NCBI GenBank assembly: GCA_021234535.1
Contig: CM037849.1
Coordinates: 11,265,526 to 11,329,525 of the forward strand
From: Stichopus chloronotus
Lineage: Eukaryota > Echinodermata > Holothuroidea > Aspidochirotida > Stichopodidae
DNA length: 64,000 nucleotides
Reading direction: 5' to 3'
Part shown: positions 39,154 to 51,827 of the stretch, piece after piece
How the letters are laid out: every line of letters begins with the position of its first letter
How positions within the stretch are numbered: position 1 is the stretch's first letter
Program-made: the position numbers and the translations under genes
The notes under the pieces: model-generated
What the model saw: the letters and a program-made list of their open reading frames with translations, nothing else
Told to the model about the DNA's origin: nothing
Databases searched by the model: none

Positions 39154-41117
39154 AACCAGAAAGCCAAAAGGCTTTGTGATTCCTTGCGACATAGTTATAT
39201 TATAACAAATGAATTATCCACATGACAAGTATATGATCAACGACAGTTATTGTTCTTGAAACACCACATTAATAAGCCTTGAACTCAAAATGACCTTTTT
39301 TTTGGTTACCTCAAATTAATGACATTTGACTTCCACCAAAAGCAATAGGGATCACCTACCCAGTAGGGCCAACCTATAACCAGTATCAAGTATGACATCA
39401 GTCAAAACCACCCTTCTGGAGATAATGTGTTCGCAAGGTTTTCACAGTTTGACATCGGGTGACCTCAAACTTTTCACCTCCACCAAAAACACAAGGAGTC
39501 TTCAACTCAGTATATACAATCCACACATCAAGTATGACATCAGTCAAGATTAGAATTCCTGGAAATATTGTGTTTACACATTTTTACAGTTTGACCTCGC
39601 GTGACGTCAATTGACCTTTAACCTCGACCAAAAACAATAGGGATCTTCTGCTCATTATTACCAACCCACACATCAAGTATTACATCAGTCATGGTTACCC
39701 TTCTGGAGATATTGTGTTAACAAGGTTTTTCCAGTTTGACCTGTGGTGACCTCAAATGGCCTTTGGCATCCACCAAAATCATCCTGGGATCCTGAGTTAT
39801 CCTACCGTCACCCTCTTCCTACAACTGCCATCAAAATTGCTGCAGCCACCTACTTTTACTGGTTGTTATTGCTTCAACATATCTGTTTAATACATTGTTC
39901 AGTTCAGTGACTAACAGGTACCAACATGATTCATTTGGCAGGCAAGGCACCACAATACATTGTAATGAATATGCAGTCACCCACTGTAGATTGACCAATA
40001 TTTGCAGTCTCACACAAGATTCTTCAAAGGATGAATTCATGGATTTAGTGATAGTTTGTGATGTATCCCCATTGTTTTGTTTTTTTGTTATCCCAACAAA
40101 GTTTTTTTTACCCAAAGGCAAATTTTATTGGGATAAAAAAAGACACTATTTTTCTGGCATTTTCCTGTTCTTGCTGTGCAAATTACTATTTTTTTCCTGG
40201 TAAGTGGGGAGATGTTCCTTCTGTACTTCACACGTGACAAGGATAAAAGACACCGTAATGCCTACCTCTTTTAATACAAAACTTTTAAGGGAAATGTTTT
40301 TTTTTTGTTTATCCCATCTTACTATACGTGTTCAGAGTTTTCCTCTAGTGACCTCAAATTAACTTTGACCGACCTGGAAAACAATAGGATTCATCTAGTC
40401 ACAATGGACTACCTACATATCAACTTTGAAATTACAGCAACATTCCCTCATTGAGATACTGTGTTTACAATGTTTTCAAACTAAGACCTTTACTGACCTC
40501 ATATGACCGCTGACCTCCCCAAAACTTTATGGAGCTCAACTACTCATCAAGAGCGACCAATGATTAAAGTTTGAAGTTCTGGCCACATTCAGTTGCTGAG
40601 ATATTTTCTTTAACAAGTTTTCAGGCTTTTCCCTTTTGTGACCTCAAATGAACTTTGACCTATTTCAATAAGAATAAGGATCATCTACTCACAACCTACA
40701 CACACACCAACTTTAAAGTAATTTTCCATCATTTGGACACATTGTTTTACAAGGTTCTCAAACTATGAACTCTACTGACCTAATTTGACCTTTGGACTAC
40801 CCACAAACTGGACAGAGGTCAACTACTTATGAGGGGGTACCAATGGTTTGAGTTACAAGTTCAAGCAACATTCAGTGGCTAATATATTTTCCTTAGGTTT
40901 TCAGACTTTTCCCTCTGATGACCTCAAATGACCTTTGACCTACTAGGATCAGAGTAGAGATCATCTACAGACAATGGACTACATTCATACCCACTTTGAA
41001 GTTCAAGCACCTTTCTGTTCTCAAGATATCATGTTTACGACCCAAGGTATCACATACACACACATATGCCATCACCAACGCCTAGATTCCTTGTCTGCCT
41101 TCAGCAAGGAATCAATG
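39154..41117 (+). mobile_element. Family A tandem-repeat element, copy 1 (older, interrupted)
   Basis: The left end (AACCAGAAAGCC) and about 170 bp beyond it match family A copy 2 at 52524. A hairpin AAGCC-AAAA-GGCTT lies at 39161-39174, followed by TGATTCCTTGCG at 39177-39188. The core holds degenerate repeats spaced about 145 bp with sites like TGACCTCAAATGACCTTTGACC (clearest at 40919-40942; the others carry changes). The right end at 41085-41113 is the stem-loop GATTCCTT...AAGGAATC, as in copy 2. About 540 bp between roughly 39790 and 40330 lack repeat units and look like a later insertion or unrelated filler. No protein is encoded, so the element is non-autonomous. Divergence from copy 2 says it is the older insertion. 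Confidence 0.75.
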
Positions 41118-41388
41118 CAACTTTTGGTTCATAGCACAGGATCGTTACAAACTAGTTATGGTAATATTAATGACATTATTTATGCATGGGCAACTTTTTT
41201 TTTTTTTTCTGAAAAGGGCTTGCCATTATGTACATATATATAGTTGTCACTTGAACAACCAGATAACAGTTTAAAAATTTCAACGTTGGATTTACACTTG
41301 CCCAGTCTACTGCACATAGATTTACTATATCAATGGAAGAGAAAGCTAAAGTTTCTTTAAATGACATCCACAGGCTGAACAACGTAGA

Positions 41389-41500
41389 GGTTCAATTGCA
41401 CCGGGGTTCAACTGTACCACGGAACAACTACACCAAGGTTCACCCAGACCAACGTTCAACTGCGCCGAGGTTCAACTACGCCAAGGTCCCACTGCAAAGC
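41389..41500 (+). repeat. Degenerate 15-16-bp tandem repeat (GGTTCAACTGCACC)
   Basis: Seven or so copies of a unit close to GGTTCAACTGCACCAA, each with substitutions. The frame is open but the peptide has no known pattern. Confidence 0.7.
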
Positions 41501-41814
41501 CTTCATCCATGTACTGTAAACACTAACTGTCAGCACTGTTGTTAACAAATTTTCGGCATTTGAAACTCTTAAACAGGAAGGCCATTTACTGTGTAATTCT
41601 CACTGCACCATGCAGTACATGTACAGTATTCTAAAATGTATAAAAGAACCACGACACACTGTTTGAAGGAACTTTTTATTTTACTTAGTCTTTCCTGACC
41701 ATAGACAGCTCCACATACATTTGTGAATTTAACATTTAAGCAAAACTTATTCAGTGTTCTCAATGTGGGGTTTAGTGTTCTCCATGTGGGCTTTAAGGGG
41801 TCTACCAGTATTGT

Positions 41815-42310
41815 TGTCACGATGTCAGGAAAAATGTGTCAATACATCGCGAATAACAATTTGTGATCAAGGTATCGCATAACTTGAAAACAAAATTAGC
41901 TAGTCTTGACAACCTCTAGGGATATTGAGTTGGCTGGTTTATTTTCCACTCTTGATTTTCACTTTTCTTGAAAAATGAAACTTATCTTTACAAATAATTT
42001 TACTAAAAATACAAAACAAGAGAAAAAGAGGACAAGGTTGGAAAATTTTATTACTCACATATTTTTCCTTTTTCTTATTATATCACAATGTATACATACT
42101 GGACAGCAACTTTTGGTATATTGGAGAAAAGAGGTATCGCAATATCACAACAGCACTTACCACTAGGGCTGGGCGGTATCCAGGTACAGAAATCAGTACC
42201 AGTAATCACACTACCGTATTTTGCAGAACCAGTGGAAAAATTTGTTGGTGCTCATACCGGTACTTTGGAATACTTCACAGTACCACAGAAAATTAACTGT
42301 ACCAGTACCA
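41815..42310. mobile_element. MITE-like fragments with 'GTATCGC' and 'GGGCTGGGCGGTAT' ends
   Basis: Two adjoining pieces. 41815-42165 contains several ATCGCGA/GTATCGC motifs at both ends. At 42165 the sequence TAGGGCTGGGCGGTAT begins a stretch with repeated GGTAC/ACCGGTAC motifs to about 42310. Such ends are widespread in animal MITEs. I found no matching right end for the second piece, so it is probably truncated. Confidence 0.4.
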
Positions 42311-43420
42311 TCTCCAACAAATCAACAAAAATTTGTTTTTTAAATGTAGCGTTAATACTTACTTATCAACATCAAAACAGACCAAAAATAAATTCCAAAT
42401 CTATTTTAAAACTTTTCATATCAATATCTCACAAAAAACAAACCTCAAGGCCTCTGAAAGTAAATGTACGTATTGCCGTAAATGATCGTGGTTAACCTGG
42501 TGCACGATACACTGTGGGAGTTACTGTGTTATGGCTAATAAAGCATCTATTTTGAATTATGATTGCAAAATCACACAAACGGTATAGGATAGGCCTACAA
42601 ATATTGCCTATTTTGTTTACACTACCTTACTGTAAAAGAAGATTGAGTACCCATTCATCATACTATTGGAAGAACAAAAAGTTTGAAATGTTTCAAAATT
42701 GCTTTTTACAGTATTTGAGCACAAAGTCTGTGACCTTTATACAGCTAAACTGCTGCTGATCGGTCTACATATGTTAAACACTGTGTTCATTATCATACAG
42801 TAATACCCACGACAAACCATTTAGGACACTCCAAACAAAAACTTTACATCAGAAATGTGTTGCAATCCAATTTTGTGGAACTGGTACACATCATTGTAAC
42901 TTTTTCAATTGACAGCACCGATTTGCAAAGGTGGTGTCTATTGACCTGGATGCCGACCCTATTATTCAGGTTCTTCTTGTAATTGACCCGGACCTAACTT
43001 TGGTTCTAATTGAGAATTAAAAACTCTGTAATTAGTGTAATGATAGTCTAAACCATGGATGCAACGCTAGTAGTGAGACGCAACTTGCAGTTGGCAAGCT
43101 CACTCAGATGGTACAATTTCTTGAATACCATAATTGTGCCATAACTTCTATTGTTCTAATTTGCTAGTCCAGTTCCATCTATGGAGATATGAGACAATTG
43201 CCCTGGATGCCGATTCTATTGTCGAACTTCTCTTGCTATTGGCCCTGATGCCAACTTTCCTGTTTGAATGGCTGTGTAAATAGTGAGACTTGAGCCAATT
43301 GACCCAGAATTCAAAACTGTCTTTGGCTACACCACTGTTCTCTTTATTACTACTAGTACTATGATATACTTTAATAGAAAGCGATCGGTGGGCTTAATTT
43401 GATTCTTCTATCTCGCGCAG

Positions 43421-43558
43421 ATGTCCCAGTTACACTATGTATTGTTTCATTTGAGTCCGGGTGAAAAGTGTTTGACACTGCGTTATTCAACCGGCGTCCG
43501 GGTCATTAGATTTAGACACAACGATTACATTGCAAAGAAAGCTAGTTTCGTGCAACCG
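43421..43558 (+). CDS. Candidate coding exon of unknown family
   Basis: The acceptor CTCGCGCAG|ATG and donor AACCG|GTACGTG enclose exactly 46 codons in one open frame, starting MSQLHYVLFHLSPGEKCL and ending KKASFVQP. The exon contains several CpG sites in a region that otherwise has few. No family is recognisable, and no flanking exons were found on the plus strand. It may be an isolated exon, a retained domain of a transposon, or chance. Confidence 0.2.
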
Positions 43559-44339
43559 GTACGTGCGATATTACGCTCAAAAGTGACAACGCCTTGGTCG
43601 TAAAAGTTCAGTTATATTGGATGCAAACGGATTTACCCTAACCTGGAAGTAATTTAACACATTATCTATTTAGAGGTTGCAAAAAATGTTACGATGTAAT
43701 TTACCTGTTGCGATATGAGCGTACTATCTGCTTCCAAAATGGCAATGTGACTTGATGGGTTATCAGCGTTATTTGATGTTGGTTTACCGTCTGTATACGG
43801 TTAGTAGTTAGGCCGCGCTTGATATGTGTTGTGTTAGTAACGTCGTTACCATACCGCGTACCCTTCCGCAAGCTTCGCATTACAGTTATATGCAAAACTG
43901 AAGCCCGCTCTTATTTCGTAAATAAATTGTAGAAACGTCACTTGCTGTGCAAACATTACTGTATGAGATGTGCCAGCGGCGGCTAGTGGCAAAGTACAGA
44001 AACAGCTTTCAGGGGCGTTGTATGAGGGGCGTTGTAGGATAGATACCGCCCCGGTTCTCGCGCCAGTCTTTTATAACCTGCATATAAGCAGATGGGTGAA
44101 AAGTAAAAGATGATGAGGAGGTGGCCTGACAGTCGCGGCAGGACTATAGACTAAGCGGAGTGTCACCATATGTTGGTACATAAAATAATATAACATAACA
44201 AGTTAGGGGACAAAGAGGGCTAAATGCCCCATAAAATGCCCTAAAGAAACAGGCCCGAATTTAAGTGAGAAGCAAACCCAAACCTCGGAGACATCAAGTA
44301 AAAAGTAAATTCTACTGAAATCTGAGAAAAAATTAATCT

Positions 44340-45420
44340 ATGTTAATTTTGAGACAGTGTACAGAACTAGTGTAGTTGACAACCCACTCACGGAGACTAG
44401 GCTAGTCCATTCTCTAATAAGGCAATGGGAATTAAAAGCTAAATTTCCTGACATCGAATCTACGTAAAGATTTGACCAGCTTTTTACCGGCTATGACAAC
44501 GAACCCGGGAATAAGTAAAAACCTTTCAGTTACAATTGCTCAGGGCATTACTCCCATGAAGTGACTGAGAACTTTGAAAACAGTGAATCATCACCCCCCC
44601 CCCCCCTCACCCTTCTGAGATCAAGTGTGGTGAGTCCAAGAATCTTCAGTCTTTTGAGATAGTAGGGAAAACAACGAACCGCTGGAATGGGCCTGTTAGT
44701 CCTTGTTCAACGAGAAACGTATCCTTTTCATCAAGCGATCTTTAATTAGAGACTCCACTAGTTACACAGTTTAACACTTGCTATACTGACAGGCCTGTAA
44801 TTACAAGGCATACTGTGGTCCCATGTCTTGAAAATTGGAGTGACATAAGCTAGTTTCCAATCTGATGGAAGAAAGTCGACATCCAATCATTTGACGAAAG
44901 ACAATATGAAGAGGAACAGACAAAATATCAGAACACTCCCCGAAGGCTGGCTGGATAAAACCCATCAGGTCCTACTGACCGACTAACAAGCATTTAAACG
45001 CCTTAATTTATTGGCAACCAAGTCGTCAGACAGGAAAATGTCATCAAAAGTGAACATACAATCAACAAATAAATGAGAACCCACAACGGGTGGTTCTTCC
45101 GTAAAAATTGAGACAAAAAGATCAGATTTAACTAGTCAGCCACGCCCAGGTCACAGCTAACCGGGGTGTCCGGCCGTCATCACAAGGGAGAGGACCAACA
45201 CTATCTTTCACAACCTGCTTTGACCTGACATATGCATTAGAAGATTTTGGATTAGGCTTACTTTATCCTTCCCGGCGAATTTTCTCTCAAAGTTCGCCTT
45301 GGTGTTTAAAACCACGCTCTTTACTGACAGTTCCTGCTTTTTGAAGGGTAAGTAATCAGAAGCACTATTACTGGCCTTATATAGCGACACCAAACTTAAC
45401 GCTTTCTTCTACCTGTGTAC
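44340..45420 (-). mobile_element. Decayed non-LTR retrotransposon (LINE) fragment
   Basis: Translated on the minus strand with frame changes, this region shows the order expected of a CR1/Jockey-type LINE. First comes the linker before the reverse transcriptase (ASDYLPFKKQELSVKS, 45393-45208). Next is the RT start GPDGFYPASL (about 44972-44943), then LPSDWKLAYVTPIFK and NYRPVSIASVKL (about 44865-44765). The last part is a C-terminal block FDVRKFSF near 44450. Several stop codons and at least two frameshifts separate the pieces, and the catalytic YADD region was not found. It is a dead, 5'- and 3'-incomplete copy. Confidence 0.65.
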
Positions 45421-46055
45421 ATAGTAGGCCTAATTAGAGGGCGTTTATTTAAAAATGGCTTTGTTTCTTTTTTTTAAAGAAGAAAATGGCGACTGATGAG
45501 CTACAAACCAAAATAAAACGGAACAAACAAACAAGTCAATGAGCCAAAATATGTATATTTGCCACGGACCCACCCCCTCCCCCGTCCCATGATGCAAAAT
45601 CATAGGCCTAGTTGGCCCACACGTATTTAGTTGTAACAGCTCATGTCTTGTTAACGAAAGAAACTGCAGTAGACTACTGTAGGAGAAAGGTTAAAACCGC
45701 GCAGTTTTAATTTGGTGAAAAACTGATAAGGGTGCCATTAATCCATCGTTGAATTTGGTAGGTCCGACACTGAGAGGTGATGTGCGCGGTCATACTGATA
45801 CAGTCACCACCTTAATTTCAGTAAGTCCTACCATTGCACTTTTGAGACACTATATGTTTCCACATTTTAGACTGGAGGTGAGTGATATCCTGTTAATTTC
45901 TAACTTTCTCTCCCCCCGTTCCCGATCCTTCCCCCAGAAAATTCTTTTCATACCAAAACACAAAATCAACCTCTCATGAAACACATAAGGCAAGAATTCA
46001 CATGACGCCGATGGGCTACGCGAGGTGTCAACACAGTTACTGTCTTGCACGATCA

Positions 46056-46478
46056 TCACATTTCGCCTACACTAAAAATTACATTGCATATGTGAAGGAA
46101 TATCATCACCAGGACATTATCATCTCCCCACCCCCCGCCCCCCTCCTCCTTCTTGGCTTCGAACTCTACATTCGCTAACTTATCATACATTGTGCGTGCG
46201 CCGTTATTGCTGTAACGATGAACTTCATAGCTCCTTCTTCTAGAGACACAAAACCAGACTGTGTTGTAAGCTCTGGTGTACTCGTCGTCACCTAAAACTG
46301 CTGTTTCCCGTGGGTATTTCTTTGTAAGCGCAAGTTGACATGCAAAATTCGGCTTGAAGTGCCTATAACTTACGACAAATCTCTTCAAGTTCACTTTACG
46401 ACTGCAACTGCATGACTGCGTTGACAGATGAGCTTTAATTGTCATCCCCATTCGGAGAGACTGTGTTAAATAAAGCAA
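46056..46478 (-). CDS. Hypothetical 140-residue ORF
   Basis: The second longest open frame in the window. It contains a basic, aromatic stretch (KRFVVSYRHFKPNF) and a charged middle (LGDDEYTRAYNTVWF), and its C-terminal part runs into a simple Glu/Gly-rich sequence encoded by a C-rich tract at about 46125-46150. There is no recognisable domain and no convincing splice pair. Kept as hypothetical because its composition is not obviously low-complexity over the first 100 residues. Confidence 0.15.
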   Translation of the reverse strand: MLYLTQSLRMGMTIKAHLSTQSCSCSRKVNLKRFVVSYRHFKPNFACQLALTKKYPRETAVLGDDEYTRAYNTVWFCVSRRRSYEVHRYSNNGARTMYDKLANVEFEAKKEEGGGGWGDDNVLVMIFLHICNVIFSVGEM

Positions 46479-48345
46479 TTAATTGCTAACAATGTTTCAG
46501 AGTATTCATCTTTTCTTATTAGGAAAATAGCTCTTATTTCGATTTTGTGGCACAAACCTCTCACCACTCTATTGGTGCTGTAATCCTTTTAGGGATAGCA
46601 TATATATTTTCGGATCTCACGCAAAAAAAAAAAGAAAAAGCTCTGCGTAGTATCTTTCTATTTGCACCTATACAGCGTATCCTCTTACATTCAATGCTTT
46701 GAGCGAGTCATTGTGAAGTATACTCCGCGCTAGACTTGAGAAGTAGGTATTACCCCAGGCCCATATATATCCAGGTGAAATTGTCGGGCGGGGGGGGGGG
46801 GGGGGGAGTGGAATGGGTCCACCGGCACCGGTCCCTCATGCATGTTAGTTTGTATTTTGCCATATTTACATCTGGGGGTTAATGCCCATTAAGCAGGAAA
46901 GCGGGTGAATCTAACCACGAATTTTGAAACAATGAGGCACTCTTAGCCTGTATGCAATTTGGAGCCACTGAAATTTTGCTGACGTAATTTCAGCAAATTC
47001 AGCTTAATTTCAGTTGTTAAATATATGAGACCCAGGTCTGAGATATTCTTTAGTGTGTAGCAAACGTGCATAAGGACTGATTTACCAGCAGTTGGGTTGC
47101 TTACAGTATGTTTTCCATGTAGAGCACAATCCCAAGGGGTTGGGACCGCCATCCAGAGTCGTTTTAGTAACTCAAGGGACTGTAAACTGTGGGGAGGGGG
47201 AGGGGGAGGCAAAAGGGCATATGAAAAACACATCCGCAAACACAGGCACACACATATTAACCAGAAGCTGTAGAGAAAACAAATTAGTTTTCACAAGAGT
47301 TTTTTAATCATATTTTCAAGTTTTCAATCATAAGGACGGGAGGGTGAGGGTATGACAAGAAACCAGCGAACCCCCCGAAGGGATATGAAATTTCATCAAA
47401 GTCGCGCAATGTTTAAATCTTTCATTAGTACATTTATACACATATGCGTGATTTGACGTGTAACTATTAAAATAGATGGAACAACAACCACCTCGCTCAA
47501 TAATTGTTAAACCAATCGGACGATAGTTATTTTGATTCGTATTTCATTAATTACCCGGTGTCATTCTGAGACAGGGGGCGCTGAGCTGACAAAGGCTGTA
47601 AGTCACTGCTGTGAAGCTACATATTACTTACATATGTACTCCCTGTACCTGTACCGTAGGTATAAAGTAATTGAACAATTACCACCCAAATGAGGTGAAG
47701 TGATCGAGACTGGTAGTGTGCGTGAAGGGGGGGGGGGGGGGTTCCGAAAAGTGGGGGATAAAATGAGATACAAATAAAGGGAAACTACAGAGGGGGAAGG
47801 TAGAACACGCAGTGCGTGATGTGGTGAATACATGATTACAGAGGGCGCAAAAAGTATCGTGGGTCTTCTTGAAAGGCAAATAAGATTTGCTAAAGTACTG
47901 TACCAACTTTCCAATTTTAGATATTAAGCAACCCCCCACCTACAGAAAATTCCAATCAGTCTCCGATGATTACAAAACCCCTCTGAAAAGTGGAGGGGAC
48001 TAGAACGCCCATTCTCCCATGTGGCGCCGCCAGTGGGGGCGGGGGAGTTTATGCTTGAGCATTACGGTTTAAAAGATCTATATTTGATTTACAGGCCAGT
48101 TGGGTATCAGATGTAAAAGGTGCTATTGCTGAATAACGGTTGAGAGAGTAAATATTTGAAGATTTTTTGCTTTTTTTTTTTTGGGGGGGGGGGTATACAG
48201 CTGCCACTTTAAAGAACCTCCTCCCTGCAATCTCTTCCCTGTATCCATTGGGTTGTGTGTTTAGGCATCTATACTATCTGTGGCATTTTAGAATGGATTA
48301 TAATATTCTTACCAAGAAAGATGTGCAGTTTGCAACCAGATATTT

Positions 48346-48931
48346 TTAAAGGGGAAATCAGGGTTTGACTGAGAAAATTCACCTTTAGTTGATTTTTCTT
48401 TCTAAACTGATTGTTCACTGAAAAATAGAGACGTTGGGGAGGTGTTTGAAGGTACAAGAAAAGGTAATTATTGCGTTAACTACTGTTGAATGAGAACTCT
48501 TAATATTTGTCGGGTACAAAAAATAAACGTTGATGTTCAAGACACGTTTACGGTTCCCATGCTGTTCGTGCATTGCGCAATGCTAAGTAAACAAGAGTTC
48601 AGTGATAGTTGATGATACATACGGCACACGTAGGCTACGTATGAAACTGTTCGTTTGATGTCTTGTTTACTGTACTAAATAGGAAGCCCCACTTCCTCAT
48701 ACCTTGAAAAGGCGATTGTATTGAATATTTATATTTGATTCGATGAATATGGATGTTACAGACTTTCGGAGTTCTTCCCCGATGTTTTTGCGAATTTGAC
48801 TCGTTTCTCGAAATTGTCCACATTTTTTGAGATAATCTTGATCGTATTTGTTAGTTATAACTCATTGTACGATACCGGAGGGGAATTGTCGTGAAATAAA
48901 TTGTGAAAATAAACCCTGATTTCCCCTTTAA
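48346..48931. mobile_element. MITE with perfect terminal inverted repeats and TTAA flanks
   Basis: The left end AGGGGAAATCAGGGTTT (48350-48366) is exactly inverted at 48911-48927, and each end abuts TTAA (48346-48349 and 48928-48931). A 17-bp perfect TIR with a TTAA duplication is typical of piggyBac-type transposition, and the 578-bp interior has no long ORF, so it is a non-autonomous element. The perfect TIRs suggest a fairly recent insertion. The TIR start differs from the common CCC(T/C) piggyBac ends, so superfamily assignment is tentative. Confidence 0.65.
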
Positions 48932-50899
48932 CTCCAACAAAAGAAAAGGTCTCAAGCGGTCTTTGGATTTGAAACAACACATTTATTTTGTCACGTGATA
49001 GTTGTGGTTTTAGGTAGTTCCAAAACAACATGATCATTGCAAACAGAGTGTTGAACGTAAATTCTACACCCATTCTATAAAAAAAAAAATATGTAAAAGT
49101 ACAACACTTAAACAAGCCAGTCTACCTGCGACTTAAGAATGGGATGTGTAATTTCAGTCTTAGAGTTAGGGGTAACTACGGTCTCAAAAGACTTGCTAGA
49201 ACAATATATGAGACTGAAAATCACAGAGAGAGAGAGAGAGGAAAAAAAACTAATGTGACCAGTACAGAGGCTAACCAAAACTCCCCACCCTAACACCCAT
49301 CCAAAGCCACTTTACATAGACCTATAAAACATGTACCATGAATAGTCAGTACACCTGGGTTGAAAAACTGCCGTTGAAATTAAATCATAGCAAATCCTTC
49401 CTGCTTGGGGAGCAACAAAGCCTCAACTAAGAATTCTGTGTTACAATTGCAAAGTTACTCAAACTTTGGAAAAAACTGCTATAAATATAAGTGCAAGCAG
49501 ATTTGAATACTCACTATAGCGACACAATAGCGACAAAACTAAAGCGACAAAACATTGTTTTGTAATGATCTTCAGCCAATAAGCCTGTAGAGTGGGCTTT
49601 AAACCACATTTTTAAAATGAAATTGATACTGCATAGGACACCCAAAATTGCAGGGCCTGAAGCATATGCTACTATAGGAATCCCTTGCAAACTGCACACA
49701 CTCCTTTGTATGGAGGAGCAGCCATTATAGAGTTGACCTTTTAAATTACATTAACCCACTGAAAAAAAGTGACATTAGGTTTGCACTATCACTAGACTCT
49801 AACATCAAGTACACAAATACATTTGTTTAATGTTCACTTCCAGGAGGTAATTAACTGGGAACAGTGATAAACACATTTCTCTAAGGGACTATTTTTACAT
49901 ACCATCATTCACTTGGTAGCCTTCAACAAACATTCAAGCAAACTGAAGGTGAAACGGATTTTGAACTAGAAGCTTTTTGATCTACAAGCCTTTCAAGGTA
50001 AGGATGTAAAGGGGGGGGGGGGGGTGGGGGAATGGTATCACTCTACGCTTGCAACCCTTTCAACCCACAAGATCTACATGGCACTACATATGGTCGTTTT
50101 GAAAGTGAAGGCCAGGTTGTCATCTAACACATGAGTGGTAGAGCAACGTATTCACAAGGGATCATGAAAAGAGAACGGATTAAATGTGCAGGGCAACAGC
50201 TGGAGGAGATTTAGTTTAGTTGTGGTGCACACTGTCAATTGCATGATTGCAGACATTGGTGTGTCAATCACAACATTTAAAACATGAAAACATATTTACA
50301 ATTCACAAAGTACGAGTAACATCTGTGACATCCCAATACATCCATACACTACAACGAAAAAGAAATCACTTTGAAACAAGCAAGTTGAAATTCAAATGCA
50401 AGCCACACCCTGTGATAGGTGAGTGTCAGATACATCCCATTTTGGAGAGCAGCAAATACTCATGGCAAGGAAAGTATCGAAGGACAACTGCTCCCTCCTC
50501 CAAACAATTTTGATCATAAAAGCTTGCAGGAACTTTTCATAATCCTGTATTTCTTTTCAAAGTTTTTCCCCACTGTTTCATGGTTCTCAAAGGGACCACA
50601 CAGTACTTGGCTATGTTACATACATGTGAAACTCTGAAATACCGACGTGATATTGGACAGCATTACCACTGCTAGGAATGTGTCTGATGTGGTCACAATG
50701 CTAACTCATATTACACAAATTACATGAACTTGTTTAAGCATCCTTGGGAGAGAATCTTTGCTCTGGCATTGATTAACAATCCAAGTGTGCAGTTTGAACA
50801 ATAGCAAGTCTTTTGTATTGGTTACTATGGATACCTTCAAACTAGTGACTCATTTTGATGAAAAAAAAAACTTTAAAAGCATAGCACAAAAAAATTCTT

Positions 50900-51827
50900 G
50901 CTAAAGTTTATATGGTGCAAAAAAGGATGTAACAACTTCCTTTGATAACTTCTGGTGACATCACAAGTACATCACCATTGCTGTTGTACATTAACTGAGG
51001 TTACTCCAGACAGACTTGTTTGGCTGCTAGGGGTGGGGGAGGGTGCAGCTAATCTGTCGAAACACATTCAACTCTGGATTGAACTGACGACTTAAAGGCT
51101 CTTGTGTGATGAAACCACAGGACTGTAATCCACCTGCCGATAGATAATTGCACTGCTGCTACTGGATCTTACAAGTACCTCTGCTGATGATGACGATGGT
51201 GATGATGATGATGGTACCCTCAAGTGAGACCACCTATCAGGCAGCAGGTGTAGTCTATTCTGTTGGTATCTCCTAGAAGCTATCATGTCTTTTGGTCTCT
51301 ACCATGCCGTATGGGATGCACTCATTCGTGTCCATATGCGCTGCATGTCAGTCCCAGCCTGGTACGATGGTATTGATTGAGAGCTGTCGGACAGCCTCGA
51401 TCGAAAGTAATCAACATCCTTCTCTTCATTGAGAATATATTTCAAAGGCAACTATCAACAATTTCAGTAACGACAGTTTCTTCCTCGTGCACTGAAGCCA
51501 GGTATTTGCTCTGACACACTGTCGTTCACTAGCGTGCATGATCAAACTATTTATCGTTAGATCCACCACTGTTGGATGATCAGCTATGTTGATCACTGAT
51601 AATTCTCCTTGGTCTCTTTCAGATACGACATATCACAAATACAGTCTATCACTATTCAGAAATGACCAGCAACACTCGTTCAGCCATCCCGTAATCAAAT
51701 TTACTGATGGCTGGAAGTTTTGTGATAAATTTCTTCAACTCTTTCAGTCTTGTGTGATCAGATGCACCGATCACTTCACTTTAGCTTCCATGGAGTGCCG
51801 ATAACTGATCGACCGATCTCCATCCTC
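50900..51827 (-). other. Likely 3' UTR / downstream flank of NF-YC
   Basis: This lies directly downstream of the NF-YC stop on the minus strand. There is no second ORF of note. A GATGAT-type microsatellite lies at about 51187-51216. I found no clear AATAAA signal close to the stop on the minus strand, so the length of the UTR is unknown; the left boundary is nominal. Confidence 0.3.

Noticed and set aside
42088..42495. 135-aa plus-strand ORF
   Set aside because: It runs across the GGGCTGGGCGGTAT MITE fragment; the peptide is a translation of GGTAC-type repeats and AT-rich sequence.
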